Positions 5,887 through 8,385 of a stretch of DNA of 8,385 nucleotides are shown here, in pieces. The translations under genes and the position numbers were made by a program. Each line of letters opens with the position of its first letter. Within the stretch, counting starts at the first letter, position 1. The stretch is from Carnobacterium_A sp049673005 (GTDB taxonomy: Bacteria > Bacillota > Bacilli > Lactobacillales > Carnobacteriaceae): contig NZ_JBATXB010000099.1 of assembly GCF_049673005.1 (NCBI RefSeq), positions 1 to 8,385 of the forward strand, given 5' to 3'. Under the pieces are notes generated by a model, which was not told the origin of the DNA, ran no database searches, and saw only the letters and a list, made by a program, of their open reading frames with translations.

Positions 5887-6800
5887 TAAATCGCCCCCAA
5901 CATTTTTATAATAAGTGCCATTCGTACGTACATTCCATACTTCGCTTGTTTAAAATAAACGGCTCTAGGATCAGAGTCAACTTCTGGACTAATTTCATTT
6001 ACTCTAGGAAGAGGATGGAGAATAGCTAAATCTTCTTTAGCAGAAAGTAATTTCTTATTATCTAATATATACGTATCTTTTAATCTAACATAGTCAGCCT
6101 CATTGAAGAATCGTTCTTTTTGTACTCTTGTCATATAAAGTACGTCAATATCATTCATAACTTCTTCTAGGGTTTCAACTTCTACAAATGGAATGTTTTC
6201 TTTTATTAAAATTTCTTTTTTAATGTATTCTGGTATTTTTAGTTCAGGAGGGGAGATGAGAATGAGTTTAACTCCTTTGTATTTTGAAAGAGATTTTATC
6301 AGCGAATGAACAGTTCGACCAAATTTTAAGTCTCCGCATAATCCAATTGTTTGGTTTTCTATTTGTCCTTTTATTTCTTGAATGGTTAATAAATCTGTGA
6401 GGGTTTGAGTGGGATGTTGGTGTCCTCCATCTCCGGCATTTATAATAGGGACATCAGATGTTAAAGAAGCATATCTTGGAGCGCCTTCTTTAGGGTGTCT
6501 CATAACGATTAAATCAACATAAGAACCCACTGTGCGGATGGTGTCAGGAAGACTTTCTCCCTTTGAAACGGAGCTAGAGCTTACTTCAGAAAAACCAATG
6601 ATTTTTCCACCAAGTCGTAACATAGCCGCTTCAAAACTAAATCTTGTTCGGGTACTTGGTTCAAAAAAAAGTGTGCTCATAAGTTTTTTTTCACATACAA
6701 AACGATAACGATCCTCATTTTTGATAATATCTTTTGCTAACGTAAATAATTCTTCTAATTCTTCAATAGATAGATCCATTGAGTCTATTAAATGTTTCAT
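5886..6800 (-). CDS. pyrB: Aspartate carbamoyltransferase catalytic subunit
   Basis: PyrB joins carbamoyl phosphate and aspartate to make carbamoyl aspartate, the committed step of pyrimidine synthesis. The 304 residues include the carbamoyl phosphate site FFEPSTRTRFSFE (residues 45-57), the mobile loop Ser-Lys near 79-80, MRHPKEGA (100-107), NAGDGGHQHPTQT (121-133), GDLKFGRTVHS (156-166), TRVQKER (224-230) and LHPLPRVNEI (261-270). The sequence resembles the E. coli PyrI-associated enzyme more than the B. subtilis one, for example in the MRHPxEGA and YMTRVQKER stretches, which agrees with pyrI lying directly downstream. It is the first gene of the operon, preceded by an attenuator leader and an AAAGGAGG-type site. 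The ATG at 6798-6800 has ideal spacing. Confidence 0.97.
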   Translation of the reverse strand: MKHLIDSMDLSIEELEELFTLAKDIIKNEDRYRFVCEKKLMSTLFFEPSTRTRFSFEAAMLRLGGKIIGFSEVSSSSVSKGESLPDTIRTVGSYVDLIVMRHPKEGAPRYASLTSDVPIINAGDGGHQHPTQTLTDLLTIQEIKGQIENQTIGLCGDLKFGRTVHSLIKSLSKYKGVKLILISPPELKIPEYIKKEILIKENIPFVEVETLEEVMNDIDVLYMTRVQKERFFNEADYVRLKDTYILDNKKLLSAKEDLAILHPLPRVNEISPEVDSDPRAVYFKQAKYGMYVRMALIIKMLGAI

Positions 6801-6855
6801 TTTCTTCCTCCTTTTTTTGTCTCACTGAACATAGTTAAAAGGTAGCTCATTGCAT

Positions 6856-6887
6856 AAAAAAATACACCTTTCCCTAAAGGAAGGCGT
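6856..6887 (-). terminator. Leader terminator (attenuator) before pyrB
   Basis: On the minus strand ACGCCTTCC pairs with GG and AAGGTGT across a TTTA loop, with a GA bulge (stem 6864-6887), and is followed by seven T (6856-6862). It lies between the pyrB promoter and the pyrB start with no gene before it, which is the arrangement of transcription attenuation. Confidence 0.8.
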
Positions 6888-6909
6888 AAAAATACTCACA
6901 TTTGCGCGT

Positions 6910-6939
6910 CCTTTTTAAACTCTCGGTTTAAGTTAAAGG
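6910..6939 (-). promoter_or_regulatory. PyrR-binding-loop-like anti-antiterminator in the pyr leader
   Basis: The minus strand folds as CCTTT, an unpaired AAC on the 5' side, TTAAAC, loop CGAGA, GTTTAA, AAAGG. A lower stem, a 5' bulge and an upper stem with a CCGAGA loop agree with the PyrR-binding hairpin, whose loop consensus is CNGNGA. Its 3' strand AAAGG can instead pair with CCTTT of the downstream terminator (minus-strand copy of 6876-6880), helped by GCG with CGC further in. That gives a mutually exclusive antiterminator. UMP-bound PyrR would stabilise this hairpin and so favour termination. The base pair closing the hexaloop departs from the consensus, so PyrR control is probable, not certain. 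Confidence 0.65.
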
Positions 6940-6950
6940 TTATTGCTATA

Positions 6951-6979
6951 AAACTATCATATTAACTAGGACCCGTCAA
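6951..6979 (-). promoter_or_regulatory. Promoter of the pyrBIKD operon
   Basis: On the minus strand TTGACG (6974-6979) and TAGTTT (6951-6956) are 17 bases apart, and TGA just before the -10 gives an extended -10 element. Transcription would begin near 6944, giving a leader of about 145 bases that contains the attenuator. Confidence 0.65.
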
Positions 6980-7086
6980 CGCTATTTACTATTTATTTTT
7001 AAAATTAGGATAGAGGAATGAGTCTATGCTTTTAAAAACTAGAACAAGTAAACCTAAAATCAATTCGTTTTTAGTGTTTTTTTTCT

Positions 7087-7100
7087 GGAAATCGTTTACA
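7087..7100 (+). promoter_or_regulatory. Candidate cre (CcpA) site
   Basis: GGAAATCGTTTACA matches the catabolite-responsive element pattern TGNAANCGNWNNCA at every defined position except the first base. It overlaps a possible -35 hexamer (TTTACA), so a bound CcpA-HPr complex would be expected to repress. Binding is inferred from the match only. Confidence 0.45.
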
Positions 7101-7196
7101 ATAACGTAGTGTAGGTTAAACGTGAAGCTTTTTCTAAAAGGTCGGATTCATCACCTGTTTAAAAAGGTAATGAAGGCTTAAAAACTCAATTAAAAA

Positions 7197-7208
7197 TAGA
7201 CTAGTCTA
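7197..7208. promoter_or_regulatory. Perfect 12-bp palindrome upstream of the oxidoreductase, candidate operator
   Basis: TAGACTAGTCTA lies 34 bases before the oxidoreductase start. Its central 8 bases, GACTAGTC, are the same as the centre of the marR operator TTGACTAGTCAA, and I found no third copy of this 8-mer in the window. A shared regulator is possible. Confidence 0.4.
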
Positions 7209-7241
7209 CCTTATTTAGGGAGATTTCAAAGGAGGATTGGC

Positions 7242-8385
7242 ATGCATATTGTTATTGTAGGAGGTTCATTTGCAGGGGTAACTGCGGCCTTAACAGCACG
7301 TAAAAAATTCGAAAAAGCAACGATTACACTACTTGAAAAAGAAGGGAATATTGGTTTTGTCCCAGGGGCTTTACACGGTATCTTAAATGGTACAATCAAA
7401 AATTTAAAAGAAGCTTATTTTATAACGGTAGAAGAAGTAGAAAAACGAAATATTCAAGTTCAATTAGATTCGACTGTTGAAAATATGGATACGAGTAACC
7501 AACAATTAACTTATAGAAAGCTGGATAAATTAGCGGTTATCTCTTATGATAAGTTGATTTTAGCAACAGGGTCAGTCCAGAATTCTTATCGAATTGAAGG
7601 AATTGAGTCAGACAGAATACTAAAATATAAAACAATGGAAAAAACGAAAGCTGCCTTAGAATTAGTAAAGACGAATCAGGATTTTACGATAGTTGGTGGC
7701 GGCCAAATAGGTATTGAGATGGCAGATTGTTTAATCAATCAAAAGAAACACGTTCAACTAATCGAAAGTATGAATGGGATTTTAGTGAAATATTTTGATC
7801 CAGAAATGATAGAACCTCTTTTAAAAGAAATGGAAAATCAAGGTGTGATTTTGCATTTTAATGAAACGGTAAAAGCAATTCAAGAAGTTGAAGAACGCTT
7901 GATTCTCAAAACTCAAAATTCTAAGGTAGAAAGTGATTGTGCTGTTTTTGCGTTAAGCGTGAAGCCGAGTATCCCATACCTTGATACTAAAGTGCGCTGT
8001 CATGAAGATGGGGCTATTTTTGTGGATGAGTATTTAAAAACGTCAGTAGATAATGTGTTTGCAATTGGTGATTCTATTCAGATGCCATCTAGTTTATCTA
8101 AGGATACTTTTTATATTTCATTGACAAACAATGCTGTTCGAACAGGGGTTGTTGTTGTAGATAATTTAATAAAACCTCAGACTAAATTTATTGGGACTGC
8201 TCGTACGATTGGAACCAAGGTTTTTGGATATTATATTGCTAGCGTGGGAATGACAGAAACAGAAAGTATCTTTTTTGATGAAGAAATAGCGGTTAATCAT
8301 GTTACTCAACCAGCCTCTTTATTTAATAAGCAAGACTCCATTCATGGCAAATTAGTTTATAATGCTGTCTCAGGAAAAATATTAG
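7242..8385 (+). CDS. FAD/NAD(P)-dependent oxidoreductase, NADH oxidase/peroxidase-like, 3' end cut by window edge
   Basis: The 381 visible residues belong to the pyridine nucleotide-disulfide oxidoreductase superfamily, near NADH oxidase, NADH peroxidase and CoA-disulfide reductase. Order of parts: the FAD-binding GGSFAG (residues 7-12), LATG closing the first FAD segment (107-110), the NAD-binding VGGGQIGIE (151-159), the second FAD motif NVFAIGD (271-277), and a C-terminal dimerisation domain from about 315 (FIGTARTIGTKVFGYYIASVGMTE). Relatives are about 450 residues, so roughly 70 are missing off the edge. At the site where NADH oxidases carry their redox cysteine (the SCGIAL motif, Cys42) this protein reads FVPGALHG, with Pro41 in its place, so cysteine-sulfenate chemistry is unlikely. 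It starts at an ATG (7242-7244) six bases after AAAGGAGG. It is divergent from pyrB. Confidence 0.9.
   Translation, partial: MHIVIVGGSFAGVTAALTARKKFEKATITLLEKEGNIGFVPGALHGILNGTIKNLKEAYFITVEEVEKRNIQVQLDSTVENMDTSNQQLTYRKLDKLAVISYDKLILATGSVQNSYRIEGIESDRILKYKTMEKTKAALELVKTNQDFTIVGGGQIGIEMADCLINQKKHVQLIESMNGILVKYFDPEMIEPLLKEMENQGVILHFNETVKAIQEVEERLILKTQNSKVESDCAVFALSVKPSIPYLDTKVRCHEDGAIFVDEYLKTSVDNVFAIGDSIQMPSSLSKDTFYISLTNNAVRTGVVVVDNLIKPQTKFIGTARTIGTKVFGYYIASVGMTETESIFFDEEIAVNHVTQPASLFNKQDSIHGKLVYNAVSGKIL

Larger units (their letters stand above)
6985..7241 (+). other. Gene-free region upstream of the oxidoreductase
   Basis: With the pyr leader this makes a gene-free stretch of 441 bases. This part holds a candidate cre site (7087-7100), an imperfect hairpin (7147-7174) with stem TTCATCACCT against AGGTAATGAA, a perfect palindrome at 7197-7208 and a strong ribosome binding site at 7228-7235. 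TTTACA at 7095-7100 could be a -35 element, but no good -10 stands at the right distance. I could not place the promoter with confidence. Confidence 0.5.

Noticed and set aside
6797..6850. 17-codon minus-strand frame ending in an ATGA overlap with pyrB, a possible leader peptide
   Set aside because: It has no ribosome binding site, begins just after the attenuator U-run and is read partly from the pyrB ribosome binding site; it cannot act like the enterobacterial pyrL leader, which precedes the terminator.
7036..7084. Possible plus-strand terminator before a run of eight T
   Set aside because: The stem is short and broken, and no plus-strand gene lies upstream for it to serve.
7026..7109. 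27-codon plus-strand frame upstream of the oxidoreductase
   Set aside because: Its ribosome binding site is poorly spaced, its composition follows the local A+T-rich DNA, and it runs through the candidate cre site.

Overview
The window is A+T-rich, with AGGAGG-type ribosome binding sites before almost every gene, close gene packing, a class 1B dihydroorotate dehydrogenase (PyrK/PyrD) and U-rich intrinsic terminators. This points to a low-GC Gram-positive bacterium (Bacillota), probably of the Lactobacillales or a close relative. The genus cannot be fixed from the sequence alone. I see no rRNA, tRNA, CRISPR array, insertion sequence or phage gene.

Layout. (1) Positions 1-883, minus strand: a SOUL/HBP heme-binding-like protein followed by truA (tRNA pseudouridine synthase), which is cut by the window edge. 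(2) Positions 1014-1887, plus strand: a ZIP-family metal transporter with a good promoter. Its reading frame has no ATG, GTG or TTG before the conserved N-terminus, so it seems to start at an ATT. (3) Positions 2024-2072: a perfect 23-bp inverted repeat acting as a two-way terminator between convergent genes. (4) Positions 2083-3554, minus strand: a three-gene operon of MarR regulator, nitroreductase and antibiotic-biosynthesis-monooxygenase (quinol monooxygenase-like) protein. It is headed by a promoter and two tandem palindromic operators, and looks like a quinone/electrophile response module. (5) Positions 3632-6979, minus strand: the pyrimidine operon pyrB-pyrI-pyrK-pyrD. It has a promoter, an attenuator leader resembling PyrR-controlled leaders, and a long hairpin terminator. 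(6) Positions 7242-8385, plus strand: the first 381 codons of an FAD/NAD(P)-dependent oxidoreductase of the NADH oxidase/peroxidase type. It lacks the family's redox cysteine, and its upstream region carries a candidate cre site and a palindrome sharing its 8-bp core with the marR operator.

How the genes work together. PyrB and PyrI form an allosteric aspartate carbamoyltransferase of the E. coli type. The zinc-cysteine spacing and all five nucleotide-contacting residues that I checked in PyrI are kept. PyrK and PyrD oxidise dihydroorotate to orotate with NAD+. The operon thus holds steps 2 and 4 of UMP synthesis; carAB, pyrC, pyrE and pyrF are not in the window. The MarR operon and the neighbouring oxidoreductase both suggest redox or quinone handling, and the shared palindrome hints at a common regulator.

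There is no clearly new defence or mobile system here. The most notable points are the ATT start, the PyrBI enzyme in a PyrKD-type Gram-positive operon, the cysteine-less oxidoreductase and the operator architecture.
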